In this document: in pieces, positions 45,553 to 54,060 of the stretch
How positions within the stretch are numbered: position 1 is the stretch's first letter
How the letters are laid out: every line of letters begins with the position of its first letter
Origin: Burkholderiales bacterium
Lineage (GTDB): Bacteria; Pseudomonadota; Gammaproteobacteria; Burkholderiales; Burkholderiaceae_E
Length of the DNA stretch: 64,000 nucleotides
NCBI GenBank assembly: GCA_003577305.1
Contig: QEVL01000007.1
Coordinates: 62,001-126,000 of the forward strand
Reading direction: 5' to 3'
Notes under the pieces: model-generated
What the model was told of the DNA's origin: nothing
What the model saw: the letters and a program-made list of their open reading frames with translations, nothing else
The model's database searches: none
Made by a program: the position numbers and the translations under genes

Positions 45553-47166
45553 ATGGCCCTCGCGACCACCTGCCCCCAGTGCAAGACCAGCTTCAAGGTG
45601 GTGCCCGACCAGCTGAAGCTGCGCCGCGGCCTGGTGCGCTGCGGCGCCTGCCAGCACGTGTTCTCGGGGATCGACTTCCTGCGCTACGTCGACGAGTCGA
45701 AGCCGGCGCGCCACGCCGCTTCGGCGGCGACGACACGTCCAGCGGACGACGCGCTGCAGACCGCGTTCTTCCTGCCGGAGACGATCCTCGCCACGCCGCC
45801 CGCCGCTTCCCCGGCAGGGATGCAGCCGCCGGTGTCGGAGCCCGATGCGCAATCGCCCGGACCAGCCAGCGACGACACCGTCGCAGCCGAAACGCGTGCG
45901 GAGGACGCCGTCGCGGACGAAGCCGCGCCGGACGAAGCTGCGGCGGATGTGGCTGCGCCGGACGAAGCCTTGTCGGATGAAGCCACGCCGGACGAAGCTG
46001 CAGCGGACGAATCGGCGACCAGCAGAACACCGGCAACCGGGATCGGCATGCTGGAGTCGATGACGCCGGTCGACGCGCTCCACGGCCCGGCGGAGCACGA
46101 GGTCGATGCCGCGATCGGCCTTGCCGAAGCGAATGCCGAAGGGATCGCCGAGGACATCGACGACGAGGCCAGTGAAGGCAACGGCGAAGGCCGGGACGGC
46201 GGCGCCGACACAGACGCAGCCATTCCCGCCACCGGGGCGCCCGATCCATGGCGCACGGGCGACCACGCGATCGACGAGATCGTCGCCTGGACAACGCAAA
46301 CCGTTGAACCGGTGGACATCGAGGAGGCGCAGGTCGAGTCGCTCACCGCAACGACACCCCCCGGCTTCCCGGAGATCGACGCCGAAGACCGGATCGGTCG
46401 CGACGGGATCCGCTTCGGCGCACACGACGAGATCCACGGCGGGACTGCCGAGGATGTCCGCGACGGACTGCGCTCCGACTTTCGGAGCATGGGCTTCGAC
46501 GAAACGCGTCCGCAGGAAGCTCGCGACGGGCGCGAACCCGCGGTTCCCGATCACGACCGCGACCGCTTCGGCCCTGGCGCTTCGCGCCTTGCGGCACCGG
46601 CCGTCGCTGCGGTCGCAACCGGGCCGGGCGAGGAAGAAGACGAATCGGCGATCGACTACTTCTCTTCGGCACGCCGCGGAATCGGCTTCATCGACCGGCA
46701 CGGGCCGTTCGCGCTGGCCGGCGTGGTGTTGCTGGCGCTGCTGCTGGGCGCGCAGTGGACGATCGGGCAGCGCTCGATGATCGCCGCGCGCGTGCCCGCC
46801 CTCGCCCCCGCGCTGTCGTCGATCCTGGCTCCCTTCGGACTGGACATCGGCCTGCCCCGCGACCTCGGTTCGCTCACGATCGAGTCGTTCGAACTGCAGG
46901 CCTCGGCCGCGCCCGGCGTGCTGGCGATGTCGGCGTTGCTGCGCAACCGCGCCGACTACACGGTGAGCTGGCCGTCGATGCAGCTCACGCTCACCGACGC
47001 GGGCAACCGCGTGCTGGTTCGAAAAGTGCTGGGCCCCGACGATTACCTGCGCGAGTCGCACGGCGGCGACGGATTGCCGCCACGCGCAGAATGGCCGCTG
47101 CGGCTCGCGCTCGAGGCCGATGACCTTCAACCGGCCGGCTACTCGGTCGTCCTCTTCTATCCATAA
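45553..47166 (+). CDS. Zinc-ribbon and DUF3426 membrane protein with acidic repeats
   Basis: The 537-residue protein starts with an MJ0042-type zinc ribbon (Cys 7, Cys 10, Cys 30, Cys 33), continues with a long acidic, Ala/Asp/Glu-rich low-complexity region, has one membrane helix at about 380-398 (FALAGVVLLALLLGAQW) and ends with the periplasmic DUF3426 beta domain (about 430-537). Its function is unknown; it regularly follows prmA in betaproteobacteria. The acidic region holds about seven tandem Ala-x-Asp-Glu-Ala units. The C-terminus ends 14 bases before the kinase gene. Confidence 0.85.
   Translation: MALATTCPQCKTSFKVVPDQLKLRRGLVRCGACQHVFSGIDFLRYVDESKPARHAASAATTRPADDALQTAFFLPETILATPPAASPAGMQPPVSEPDAQSPGPASDDTVAAETRAEDAVADEAAPDEAAADVAAPDEALSDEATPDEAAADESATSRTPATGIGMLESMTPVDALHGPAEHEVDAAIGLAEANAEGIAEDIDDEASEGNGEGRDGGADTDAAIPATGAPDPWRTGDHAIDEIVAWTTQTVEPVDIEEAQVESLTATTPPGFPEIDAEDRIGRDGIRFGAHDEIHGGTAEDVRDGLRSDFRSMGFDETRPQEARDGREPAVPDHDRDRFGPGASRLAAPAVAAVATGPGEEEDESAIDYFSSARRGIGFIDRHGPFALAGVVLLALLLGAQWTIGQRSMIAARVPALAPALSSILAPFGLDIGLPRDLGSLTIESFELQASAAPGVLAMSALLRNRADYTVSWPSMQLTLTDAGNRVLVRKVLGPDDYLRESHGGDGLPPRAEWPLRLALEADDLQPAGYSVVLFYP
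45903..46020 (+). repeat. 15-bp tandem repeat coding for x-D-E-A-x units
   Basis: GCGCCGGACGAAGC-like units recur at 15-bp spacing about seven times, with base changes, inside the DUF3426 gene. They encode a run of Asp-Glu-Ala pentapeptides without breaking the frame. Confidence 0.7.
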
Positions 47167-47180
47167 CCCCGGGAGTCACG

Positions 47181-48134
47181 ATGTCACGACGCGTGCTGAT
47201 CAGCGGTTCGGTCGCCTACGACACGATCATGGTGTTCGAAGGTCACTTCAAGGATCACATCCTGCCCGACCGGGTGCACATGCTCAACGTCTCCTTCCTG
47301 GCGCCGAAGCTCAAGCGCGAATACGGCGGCTGCGCCGCCAACATCGCGTACAACCTGAACGGGCTCGGCGGCAACGCGGTGGTGCTCGCCACGATCGGCC
47401 GCGACGGCGGCGACTACCTCGCGCGTCTCGCCTCGCTCGGCATCGACGTCTCGCAGGTGCGCAAGCTCGATGAGCAGTACACCGCGCAGGCGTTCATCAC
47501 CACCGACCTCTCGGACAACCAGCTCATCGCCTTCCATCCTGGAGCGATGAGCGACGCGCACGCGGTGTCGGCGGCGAGCGCGCAGCGCGCCGGCGAACCG
47601 GCCGCATTCGGCATCGTGGCGCCCAACGGACGCGACGCGATGCTGCAGCATGCACGCGAGTTCACCGAGGCGGGCGTGCCCTGGATCTTCGATCCCGGCC
47701 AGGGGCTGCCGATGTTCGACGGCGAGGCGCTGCGCGCCTTCGTCTCGAGCGCCACCGCCGTCGCGGTCAACGACTACGAGGCATCGCTGCTCGTCGAGCG
47801 CACCGGCTGGAGCGAACCGCAGATCGCCGAGCGCGTGCGGGCGCTGATCGTCACCCGCGGGGCGCACGGCTCGCGCGTCTACGAGCCGGGGCGCATCACC
47901 GAAGTGCCTCCGGCGACGATCTCGCGTGCGGTCGATCCGACCGGTTGCGGCGACGCCTATCGCGGGGGAGTGCTGTTCGCGCTCGCCAACGGCGCGGACT
48001 GGGTCGACGCCGCGCGCCTGGGCAGCGTGATGGGCGCGATCAAGATCGAGCACCAGGGGCCACAGAATCACCGCATCGATCGCGACGAGGTCGCGCGCCG
48101 CTGCGTGCAGGCCTACGGCCGCGCGCCCTGGTAG
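47181..48134 (+). CDS. PfkB family carbohydrate/nucleoside kinase
   Basis: A 317-residue ribokinase-fold kinase. The second PfkB signature DPTGCGDAYRGGVLFAL lies near 253-269 with the catalytic Asp in GCGD, and KREYGGCAANIAYNL near 48-62 is the first. The sequence resembles adenosine-kinase-like PfkB members of betaproteobacteria; the sugar or nucleoside substrate is not certain. GGGAG precedes ATG 47181. Its last 22 bases overlap the end of the convergent DUF167 gene. Confidence 0.9.
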   Translation: MSRRVLISGSVAYDTIMVFEGHFKDHILPDRVHMLNVSFLAPKLKREYGGCAANIAYNLNGLGGNAVVLATIGRDGGDYLARLASLGIDVSQVRKLDEQYTAQAFITTDLSDNQLIAFHPGAMSDAHAVSAASAQRAGEPAAFGIVAPNGRDAMLQHAREFTEAGVPWIFDPGQGLPMFDGEALRAFVSSATAVAVNDYEASLLVERTGWSEPQIAERVRALIVTRGAHGSRVYEPGRITEVPPATISRAVDPTGCGDAYRGGVLFALANGADWVDAARLGSVMGAIKIEHQGPQNHRIDRDEVARRCVQAYGRAPW

Positions 48135-48430
48135 AGCAGCGCCTCGAGTGCACCTGCTTCGAACGGAGCCGCCACTTCGACCAGCTTGCGGCGCGCGGAC
48201 TGCCCCGCGACCAGCCTCACCGAGCGCACCGGCACGCCCAGTCGTTCGGCCAGCAACCGCACGATCGCATCGTTGGCGCGGCCCCCGGTAGCAGGCGACG
48301 TGACCCGCAGCTTCAGGCACCCGTCGTGCTCGCCGACGACCTCGGCGCGCGCCGCGCCGGGCTGTGCGGCGACGCGGATTCGCCACGCGCCCGGCGCGCC
48401 GTTCAGCCAGCGGGGAAGCGGTGACGGCAC
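48113..48430 (-). CDS. DUF167 (YggU) family protein
   Basis: A 105-residue protein whose core WRIRVAAQPGAARAEVVGEH ... LKLRVTSPATGGRANDAIVRLLAERL is the DUF167/YggU fold; the function is unknown. GTG 48430 is the only start in frame between the upstream stop codon and the conserved core. It lies 41 bases downstream of yggT, the usual partner, and its 3' end overlaps the PfkB gene on the other strand by 22 bases. Confidence 0.8.
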   Translation of the reverse strand: MPSPLPRWLNGAPGAWRIRVAAQPGAARAEVVGEHDGCLKLRVTSPATGGRANDAIVRLLAERLGVPVRSVRLVAGQSARRKLVEVAAPFEAGALEALLYQGARP

Positions 48431-48471
48431 GCGGGGACCGGCAGCCGGGCGGATGATTGCTTCACAGGTTC

Positions 48472-49044
48472 TCAGGCGCCAATCGCGACGAACGACGGCG
48501 CGACCGACTTGAGCATGGTGAGCAGCATCTGCAACAACAGGATCAGCACCAGCGGCGACAGGTCGACGCCGCCGATCAGCGGCACCACGCGGCGGATCGG
48601 GGAGAGGAACGGCTGCGTCAGCGCATCGATCGTCGGCGCGATCGGCGCGTGGGGGTTGACCCAGGACAGCACCGCCAGCAGCAGCACCAGTGCGGTGAGC
48701 AGCCACAGCGACCACTCGACCAGCCATACCAGCGCAAGCAGCACGACCGCGCCGAAGGCCGGCGTGCGACCCCGCCCGAAGATCATGACCCAGGCCGCCG
48801 CCAGCACGATCGCCAGCAGCAGCGCCGCTGCGAGGCTCGCCCAGTCGATGCCGCGCGGCCCCTTGCGGGCAGCCGGCAGCATTCCGCGCAACGGGCGGAC
48901 GATCCATTCGGTGATCGCGATGACGAACTGCGCAACCTGGTTGCGCGGACCGAGCCCGAGCCAGCTCAGGTATGCGCGCAGCACGCACGCTGTCGCGAGC
49001 AGGCTGCCGAGCGTTTCGAGCAGGAGCCAGAGTGCCTGGTGCAT
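48472..49044 (-). CDS. yggT: YggT family membrane protein
   Basis: A 190-residue inner-membrane protein with two YggT repeats of about 80 residues; each has a hydrophobic pair and the signature SWLGLGPRNQVAQFVIAITEWIVRPLR-like or SWVNPHAPIAPTIDALTQPFLSPIRR motif (positions about 26-52 and 120-147). It is implicated in osmotic shock tolerance or cell division in other species. ATG 49044 is chosen because the family starts there; the frame remains open upstream. The histone terminator lies just upstream. Confidence 0.88.
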   Translation of the reverse strand: MHQALWLLLETLGSLLATACVLRAYLSWLGLGPRNQVAQFVIAITEWIVRPLRGMLPAARKGPRGIDWASLAAALLLAIVLAAAWVMIFGRGRTPAFGAVVLLALVWLVEWSLWLLTALVLLLAVLSWVNPHAPIAPTIDALTQPFLSPIRRVVPLIGGVDLSPLVLILLLQMLLTMLKSVAPSFVAIGA

Positions 49045-49082
49045 GGGGTCCGATCGGGAATCGCGGAGGATTCTCGCACAGG

Positions 49083-49123
49083 AAAAAGAATCCCGCGGCG
49101 CCTGCCCGGCGCACGCGGGATTC
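49083..49123 (-). terminator. Intrinsic terminator of the histone H1-like gene
   Basis: Arms GAATCCCGCG (49088-49097) and CGCGGGATTC (49114-49123) extended by GCGCC/GGCGC give a roughly 15-bp stem with one bulge and a 5-base loop. On the minus strand the stem is followed by TTTTTCC. It lies 60 bases after the histone stop codon. Confidence 0.8.
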
Positions 49124-49183
49124 CGGTTCGGCCGCGGCGCCGCCCCATGGCGGCGGCGCCGCGCGCGGCGCAAGCGCGAAGGC

Positions 49184-49645
49184 TTACGGGCGGCTGCCGG
49201 TCGGGAACGGCCACGCAGCGGCCGGGTTCAGCGGTTTGGCCGCCGGCGCAGGCGCAGGCTTGGCAGCAGCCGGCTTCTTGGCCGCTTTCTTCCTGGCCGC
49301 TTTCTTCGCGGCAGGCTTCTTCACCGCTTTCTTCGCGGCAGGTTTCTTCGCGGCCTTCTTCACCGCTTTCTTCGCGGCGGGCTTCTTCGCGGCGGCCTTC
49401 TTCACCGCTTTCTTCGCGGCAGGCCTCTTCGCGGCCTTCTTCACCGCTTTCTTCGCGGCAGGCTTCTTCGCAGCGGCCTTCTTCACCGCTTTCTTCGCGG
49501 CAGGCCTCTTCGCGGCGGCCTTCTTCACCGCTTTCTTCGCGGCGGGCTTCTTCGCGGCGGCCTTCTTCACCGCTTTCTTCGCGGCGGGCTTCTTCGCGGC
49601 GGCCTTCTTCACCGCTTTCTTCGCGGCTTTCCTGGCAGTTGCCAT
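49184..49645 (-). CDS. Histone H1-like Lys/Ala/Pro-rich protein
   Basis: The 153-residue protein is almost entirely Lys, Ala and Pro, built from 13-14-residue units of the type KKAAAKKPAAKKAV repeated about seven times, with a short C-terminal tail ending WPFPTGSRP. It resembles the eukaryotic H1 tail and bacterial proteins such as Bordetella BpH1 and AlgP, which bind DNA and compact the nucleoid. GAAAGGAGA precedes ATG 49645. It has its own terminator downstream and, upstream, a long leader-like region with a separate terminator. The number of repeats is likely to vary between strains. Confidence 0.93.
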   Translation of the reverse strand: MATARKAAKKAVKKAAAKKPAAKKAVKKAAAKKPAAKKAVKKAAAKRPAAKKAVKKAAAKKPAAKKAVKKAAKRPAAKKAVKKAAAKKPAAKKAVKKAAKKPAAKKAVKKPAAKKAARKKAAKKPAAAKPAPAPAAKPLNPAAAWPFPTGSRP

Positions 49646-49786
49646 GAGGGATCTCCTTTGCTCAGGGATGTTGCGATGGTGGAAACCCGTGCCCGGCTGC
49701 CCGAAGGCAGGTTCGGTACGAGCTATTCATCGGCGCAAGAACCTGGTGCAAGCGCGTTGCCGTTCCTGCGCTAATGAATTCGGCGC

Positions 49787-49816
49787 AAAAAAAACGCCGG
49801 TCCCGAAGGCTCGGCG
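49787..49816 (-). terminator. Intrinsic terminator upstream of the histone-like gene
   Basis: On the minus strand CGCCG...CGGCG arms (49812-49816 with 49795-49799) enclose an inner CC-UUCG-GG tetraloop and run into eight T. It lies 142 bases upstream of the histone start and about 560 bases beyond ampD. Confidence 0.6.
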
Positions 49817-50161
49817 CTGTTGCGAAGTCGATCCGCTGCGGGGAAGAAAGCCCCGCGGACAACGGGTGCCGTATCGTCGTCGCCGACTGCACGTCCCTGG
49901 TTTCTGCGATCGACCTCAATTCGGATCCTGTCTCATGGCCGCCCGATCTCGTCGATCCCGGGCGAGCGCGCGGCCGGCGCGAGGACGATTTCCGCGAGGG
50001 TCGGTGCAGATGCAGCATCGACCGGAAGGTCCGGAGTTCTGGCTGGCACCGGCCGGGCCGGTGCGGCGGAGATCGGTTTGTCCCAGGACAGCATCTGATG
50101 TCTCGCTTCAATAACTGCAGGTAACTACCTGTATTGCCGCGAGATCCCACTGTTATTCACA
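49787..50161 (-). ncRNA. Candidate structured non-coding RNA or long regulatory leader
   Basis: A promoter at 50168-50196 and a terminator at 49787-49816 bound a predicted transcript of about 375 bases without a convincing coding frame. Near its 5' end TCTCGC (50139-50144 on the minus strand) pairs with GCGAGA (50101-50106), enclosing CAATA/TATTG and CAGGT/ACCTG stems. Further hairpins are GCACCGGC/GCCGGTGC, CCGGA/TCCGG and CCGCGGGG...CCCCGCAGCGG just before the terminator. No known RNA family (6S, RNase P, tmRNA) could be recognised. It could be an independent small RNA or a leader that controls the histone-like gene by termination. Confidence 0.4.
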
Positions 50162-50167
50162 AGCGCG

Positions 50168-50196
50168 ATCTTACGGCCCATGTTGATTGCTTGCAA
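50168..50196 (-). promoter_or_regulatory. Sigma-70-type promoter of the candidate ncRNA
   Basis: Minus-strand -35 TTGCAA (50191-50196), 17-bp spacer, -10 TAAGAT (50168-50173); four of six matches each. It lies 183 bases beyond the ampD stop codon and points toward the histone-like gene. Confidence 0.5.
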
Positions 50197-50378
50197 CAAT
50201 CTGGCGACATTCGGCTTGACTCGGGCGATATTTTGTTGGCGTTAACGCAACACATCGCTTCGACGAGCACGTTCAGGAACGGCTGTCAAGTTGCATTGCC
50301 GAACGGCGTTCGGCCGCGTGCATCGGGGCCAGAATCGCCAACCGCGCAGGCCTTCGCGCGGCGTACGAGAAGCCAGCG

Positions 50379-50936
50379 TCAGTACGGTCGCACGAGTCCC
50401 CGGGCCTCGGGCAGCGCCAGCACGCGCTCCCAGTCGAAGAACGGCCCCGGATCGTTCTTGCGCCCCGGTGCGATGTCGCCATGCCCGGCGATCCAGCGCA
50501 ACGGATGGCGCTCGCGCAGCCGCGCGAGCAGCGTCGCGAATCGGCGATATTGCGACTCGGTGAAACGGTGCTCGCCGTCGCCCTCGAACTCGATGCCGAT
50601 CGAGAAATCGTTGCAGCGCTCGCGATCCATGAAGCGCGATGCGCCCGCGTGCCATGCACGGTCGTCGGTGGCGACGAACTGCAGCAACTGGCCGCGGCGC
50701 CGGATCAGGAAGTGCGTGGAGACGCGCAGGCCGCGCAGCGCCTCGAACGACGGGTCGGCACGAGCGACGAGTCGATTGGTGAACAGCCGCTCGATCGCGT
50801 CGCCCCGGAAGCATCCCGGCGGCAGGCTGATGTAGTGCGTCACGACCAGATCGATCGTCGCGCCGGCGGGGCGCGCATCGAAGTTCGGCGAAGGCACGCG
50901 CCGGGCGCCGGCGATCCAGCCCGGCGCCGCTGTCAC
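50379..50936 (-). CDS. ampD: 1,6-anhydro-N-acetylmuramyl-L-alanine amidase
   Basis: AmpD (185 residues; E. coli 183) cleaves the anhydromuropeptide stem in cytoplasmic peptidoglycan recycling and indirectly controls AmpR-type regulators. Zinc ligands are His 34 (VVTHYIS), His in AGHGD and Asp in KNDPGP; the FDWERVLALP end is also typical. GTG 50936 overlaps the pilR stop codon by one base (TAGTGA). Here the peptide is coupled to pilR rather than to ampE. Confidence 0.95.
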   Translation of the reverse strand: MTAAPGWIAGARRVPSPNFDARPAGATIDLVVTHYISLPPGCFRGDAIERLFTNRLVARADPSFEALRGLRVSTHFLIRRRGQLLQFVATDDRAWHAGASRFMDRERCNDFSIGIEFEGDGEHRFTESQYRRFATLLARLRERHPLRWIAGHGDIAPGRKNDPGPFFDWERVLALPEARGLVRPY

Positions 50937-52414
50937 TAGTTCAGCCCCAGGCGCTGCATCCGGTAGCGCAGCGCACGAAACGTGATGCCGAGCAGGCGCG
51001 CGGCCGCGGTGCGGTTGTAGCGCGTCTTGTCGAGCGCGCGCTGGATCGCTTCGCGCTCGATCTGGTCGATGTAGTCGGGCAGCGACTCGGGAATGCCGTC
51101 TTCCGAGATTCGCACCAGCCGCCGCTCGCCCGAGGGCGCGGCGGCGTGCGGCTCGGCTTCGGACGCGGGTTCGGCGCGCTCGTTCTCGTCGACATCGGAC
51201 ACCGCGGGCTTCAGCCCGAGGTCTTCGACGTTGACCACTTCGCCGTTGGAGAAGGCGAGCGCGCGCTCGAGCATGTTCTCGAGTTCGCGCACGTTGCCCG
51301 GAAAGCCGTAGCTCTGCAGGTAGCGCAGCGTGACCGACGCGAGCCGCGGCGCCTGCGCCAGCCCGGCACGCCGGGCGAGCCGCGCGAGAATCACGTCGGC
51401 GAGCGCGGGGACGTCCTCGAGGCGATCGCGCAGCGCCGGCAGCTTCAGTTCGATCACGTTGAGCCGGTAGTAGAGATCCTGGCGGAAGCGGCCGGCCGCG
51501 ACGCATTGCGCGAGATCCTGGTGGGTGGCGCTGATGATGCGCACGTCGATCGCTTCCTCGACGGTGGCGCCCACCTTGCGCACCCGCTTTTCCTGGATCG
51601 CGCGCAGCAGCTTCACCTGCATCGCCAGCGGCAGGTCGGCCACCTCGTCGAGGAACAGCGTGCCGCCGCTGGCGGCCTGGAAGAAGCCGTCGCGATCCTG
51701 GTCGGCACCTGTGAACGCCCCCTTGCGGTGGCCGAAGAACTCGGCCTCCATCAGCGCCTCGGGAATGGCGCCGCAGTTGACCGCGACGAACGGCCGTGTC
51801 GCACGCGGCCCGGAAAGATGGATGAGCCGGGCCGCGAGTTCCTTGCCCGAGCCGGACTCCCCGGCGATCGCCACCGGCGCCATGCTGCGGGCCAGCCGCT
51901 GGATCTGCGCGCGCACCTCCTGCATCGCCGGGGACTCGCCGAGCAGTTGCCAGTCCGGGTCTCCTGGCGCGGCGGCCGCGCGCGCCAACGGCTGCTGCGC
52001 CGGAAGCTGGATCGCCGAGCGCACCAGGCTGCGCAGCGCGTCGAGTGCCACCGGCTTGGCAAGGTAGTCGAATGCTCCGGCCTTCAGCGCGGCCACCGCA
52101 CTCTCGGCGCTGCCGTAGGCAGTGATCACGGCCACCGGCGTCTGCGGATAGCCGCGATTGATCGTCGCCACCAGCCCCAGGCCGTCGCCGTCGGGCAGGC
52201 GCATGTCGGTGAGACAGAGCGCGTAGTCGTGGCGCTCGAGCAGCGTGCCGGCCTCGGCAATGCTGCCGGCGCAATCGACGTCGAGTCCCATTCCGACCAG
52301 CGTGAGCTCGAGCAGTTCGCGCAGGTCGGCTTCGTCGTCGACCACCAGCACGCGCGGCGGGCGTCCGGCCACACGGGTTTCGGGTGCGCGGGCGGGGTCG
52401 CCGGAGTCGGTCAT
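50936..52414 (-). CDS. pilR: Sigma-54-dependent response regulator PilR
   Basis: The 492-residue NtrC-family regulator has a receiver domain (Asp 26/27, phosphorylated Asp 70, Lys 120), an AAA+ domain (Walker A GESGSGK 185-191; sigma-54 contact loop GAFTGA 232-237) and a Fis-type helix-turn-helix at the C-terminus (NRTAAARLLGITFRALRYRMQRLG). With PilS it activates the pilin gene through sigma-54 in related bacteria. The start overlaps the pilS stop codon (ATGA). No pilin gene is in the window. Confidence 0.93.
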   Translation of the reverse strand: MTDSGDPARAPETRVAGRPPRVLVVDDEADLRELLELTLVGMGLDVDCAGSIAEAGTLLERHDYALCLTDMRLPDGDGLGLVATINRGYPQTPVAVITAYGSAESAVAALKAGAFDYLAKPVALDALRSLVRSAIQLPAQQPLARAAAAPGDPDWQLLGESPAMQEVRAQIQRLARSMAPVAIAGESGSGKELAARLIHLSGPRATRPFVAVNCGAIPEALMEAEFFGHRKGAFTGADQDRDGFFQAASGGTLFLDEVADLPLAMQVKLLRAIQEKRVRKVGATVEEAIDVRIISATHQDLAQCVAAGRFRQDLYYRLNVIELKLPALRDRLEDVPALADVILARLARRAGLAQAPRLASVTLRYLQSYGFPGNVRELENMLERALAFSNGEVVNVEDLGLKPAVSDVDENERAEPASEAEPHAAAPSGERRLVRISEDGIPESLPDYIDQIEREAIQRALDKTRYNRTAAARLLGITFRALRYRMQRLGLN

Positions 52415-54060
52415 CGCGGCTCGCCCCTCTTCGGCTCGATCACGAACGCACTGCGATAGCGCCCCGGCGGCGGCGCCGCTTCGTAGCGGATCGTCGCACC
52501 GTTCGCGTTGCACAACTCGCGCGTGAGGTACAGGCCCAGCCCGGTGCCCCGGCTGTCGGTCGTGAAAAAGGGTTCGAAGGCGTGTTCCAGCATTTCGGGA
52601 GGCAGGCCCGACCCGTCGTCGGCGACCGTCAATTCTAATCGATGGGCCTCGCGCTCGCGCCAGCCGATCATCACCGCGCCCTCGGCCCCGGATGCGTAGC
52701 GCAGCGCGTTGCCAAGCAGGTTCAGCAATACCTGGCGCAGATGGTTCGAGTCGAAGCGGATCGGCCGATCGGTCTCCAGCCGGACCGCGATGCGCTGCCG
52801 GTCGACGCCCGAAGCCGCAGCGAATTCCGCGAGGAAACCCTTCAGGAAATCGCGCAGGTCGATCGACTCGTCGGCCGCACGCTCGCGCCGCGCAATCGAG
52901 AGCACGTCCTCGACGATGCGGTCGATGCGCACCGTGTTGTCCTCGACGATGCGGGCCAGGCGCGCGAGCGCCGGATCGCCGATGCGCTCGGCGAGCAGGC
53001 TGTTGGCATGGCGGATCGCGGCCAGCGGATTGCGCACCTCGTGCGCGATCGACGCCGACAGCCTGCCCATCGAGGCCAGCTTGAGCTGCTGCGCGCGCTC
53101 TTCCACCAGTCGCTGGTCTTCGAGTATCACGACTGCATCGCCGCTGCCGTCGCCGCCGAGGAAGCGCACACCGATGCGCACCACCCCGCCGCCCGGTGCA
53201 GGCAGGCTCAGCTCCGCTTCGGCATGCGCGGCGCTGCCGCCCTCGCGCCAGCGCGCGTATGCCTGGCGCAGCGAAGCCCACGCCGCACCGCCGGCCGACG
53301 GCGCGCCGGCCGCGAGCGTCGGCACCCCGGCTCCTGCGCCGAGCAGCGCGTGTGCGGCCGGGTTCATCGTGGTGACGTCGCCGTCGGCATCGACGACCAT
53401 TACGCCCTGTTGCAGCTCGGCGACCACCTGCGAGGTCACCGCGAACTGGCGGCGCAGGTCTTCGCCGCGGCGCCAGGCGATCTCCTCCTGCGCGTGCAGC
53501 CGGATCGCGAGCCAGTTCACCGTCATGGCGGTCGCGAAACAGGCGATGCCCACCAGCCCCGCGGTCATCGTCACGCCGGGTTCGCCGCTGCCGCGCAGCA
53601 TCGACCAGCCCGCCTCGGCCAGCACCAGCAGCGTGGCCACGGCTGCGAACGACGCCGCCATGCGCCGGCTCGAGACGACCGCCGCGCCCGCGACGGCAAC
53701 GATCAGCAGCACCACGACGCCGGTTCGCAGGCCCCCTGCAGCGTGCATCAGCGCGGTCAGCGCCAGCAGGTCGGTCAGCGCATGCACCGCGAGCATCGCA
53801 TCGAAGCGACCGTAGAAGCGGTGCAGCGTCGACAGGTAGAGGATTGCCGCCAGCAGGTAGACGACGACGACACGCTCGAACCAGGCCGGGTCGTCGAGTT
53901 CGGCTCCGAAGCGACCGAGACCCTGCAGCGGCACGAACGCCAGCAGCGTCAGCGCGATCGCGACGCGGCTGGTCGCCAGCCAGCGCAAGGCCGCGCGGTA
54001 CGAATCGGCAGGAGCGGCCGCGGGATCCGGAATCGAGGCCGGGACGCCGTCGCCGATCAT
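52411..54060 (-). CDS. pilS: Sensor histidine kinase PilS
   Basis: The 549-residue kinase has six membrane helices (about 30-190), a PAS-like domain (about 210-300), an HisKA domain with the phosphorylated His 340 in SIAHEVRNPLAAI, and an HATPase domain (N-box LLNLLGNALRYA; GTGLGLYL). This is the PilS layout; the signal is thought to be pilin monomer in the membrane. ATG 54060 overlaps the PP0621 stop codon. Confidence 0.92.
   Translation of the reverse strand: MIGDGVPASIPDPAAAPADSYRAALRWLATSRVAIALTLLAFVPLQGLGRFGAELDDPAWFERVVVVYLLAAILYLSTLHRFYGRFDAMLAVHALTDLLALTALMHAAGGLRTGVVVLLIVAVAGAAVVSSRRMAASFAAVATLLVLAEAGWSMLRGSGEPGVTMTAGLVGIACFATAMTVNWLAIRLHAQEEIAWRRGEDLRRQFAVTSQVVAELQQGVMVVDADGDVTTMNPAAHALLGAGAGVPTLAAGAPSAGGAAWASLRQAYARWREGGSAAHAEAELSLPAPGGGVVRIGVRFLGGDGSGDAVVILEDQRLVEERAQQLKLASMGRLSASIAHEVRNPLAAIRHANSLLAERIGDPALARLARIVEDNTVRIDRIVEDVLSIARRERAADESIDLRDFLKGFLAEFAAASGVDRQRIAVRLETDRPIRFDSNHLRQVLLNLLGNALRYASGAEGAVMIGWREREAHRLELTVADDGSGLPPEMLEHAFEPFFTTDSRGTGLGLYLTRELCNANGATIRYEAAPPPGRYRSAFVIEPKRGEPR

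Larger units (their letters stand above)
49646..50378 (-). other. 733-bp gap between the histone-like gene and ampD
   Basis: No convincing coding frame: the longest minus-strand frame (50150 to 49662) has no family pattern and starts inside the hairpin. The gap contains, on the minus strand, a promoter (50168-50196), a 5' hairpin (50101-50144), several GC hairpins and an intrinsic terminator (49787-49816), annotated separately. Between that terminator and the histone start, TTGCAC and GAATAG may form a weak histone promoter. The 50100-50280 part is unusually rich in A/T. In 50197-50378 I see nothing further. Confidence 0.6.

Noticed and set aside
49260..49640. Regular repeats resembling a CRISPR array
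   Set aside because: They are in-frame Lys/Ala/Pro codons of the histone-like gene with no unique spacers and no cas genes nearby.
49662..50150. A 162-codon minus-strand frame in the gap upstream of the histone-like gene
   Set aside because: Begins in a hairpin, runs through the terminator and has no protein-like pattern.
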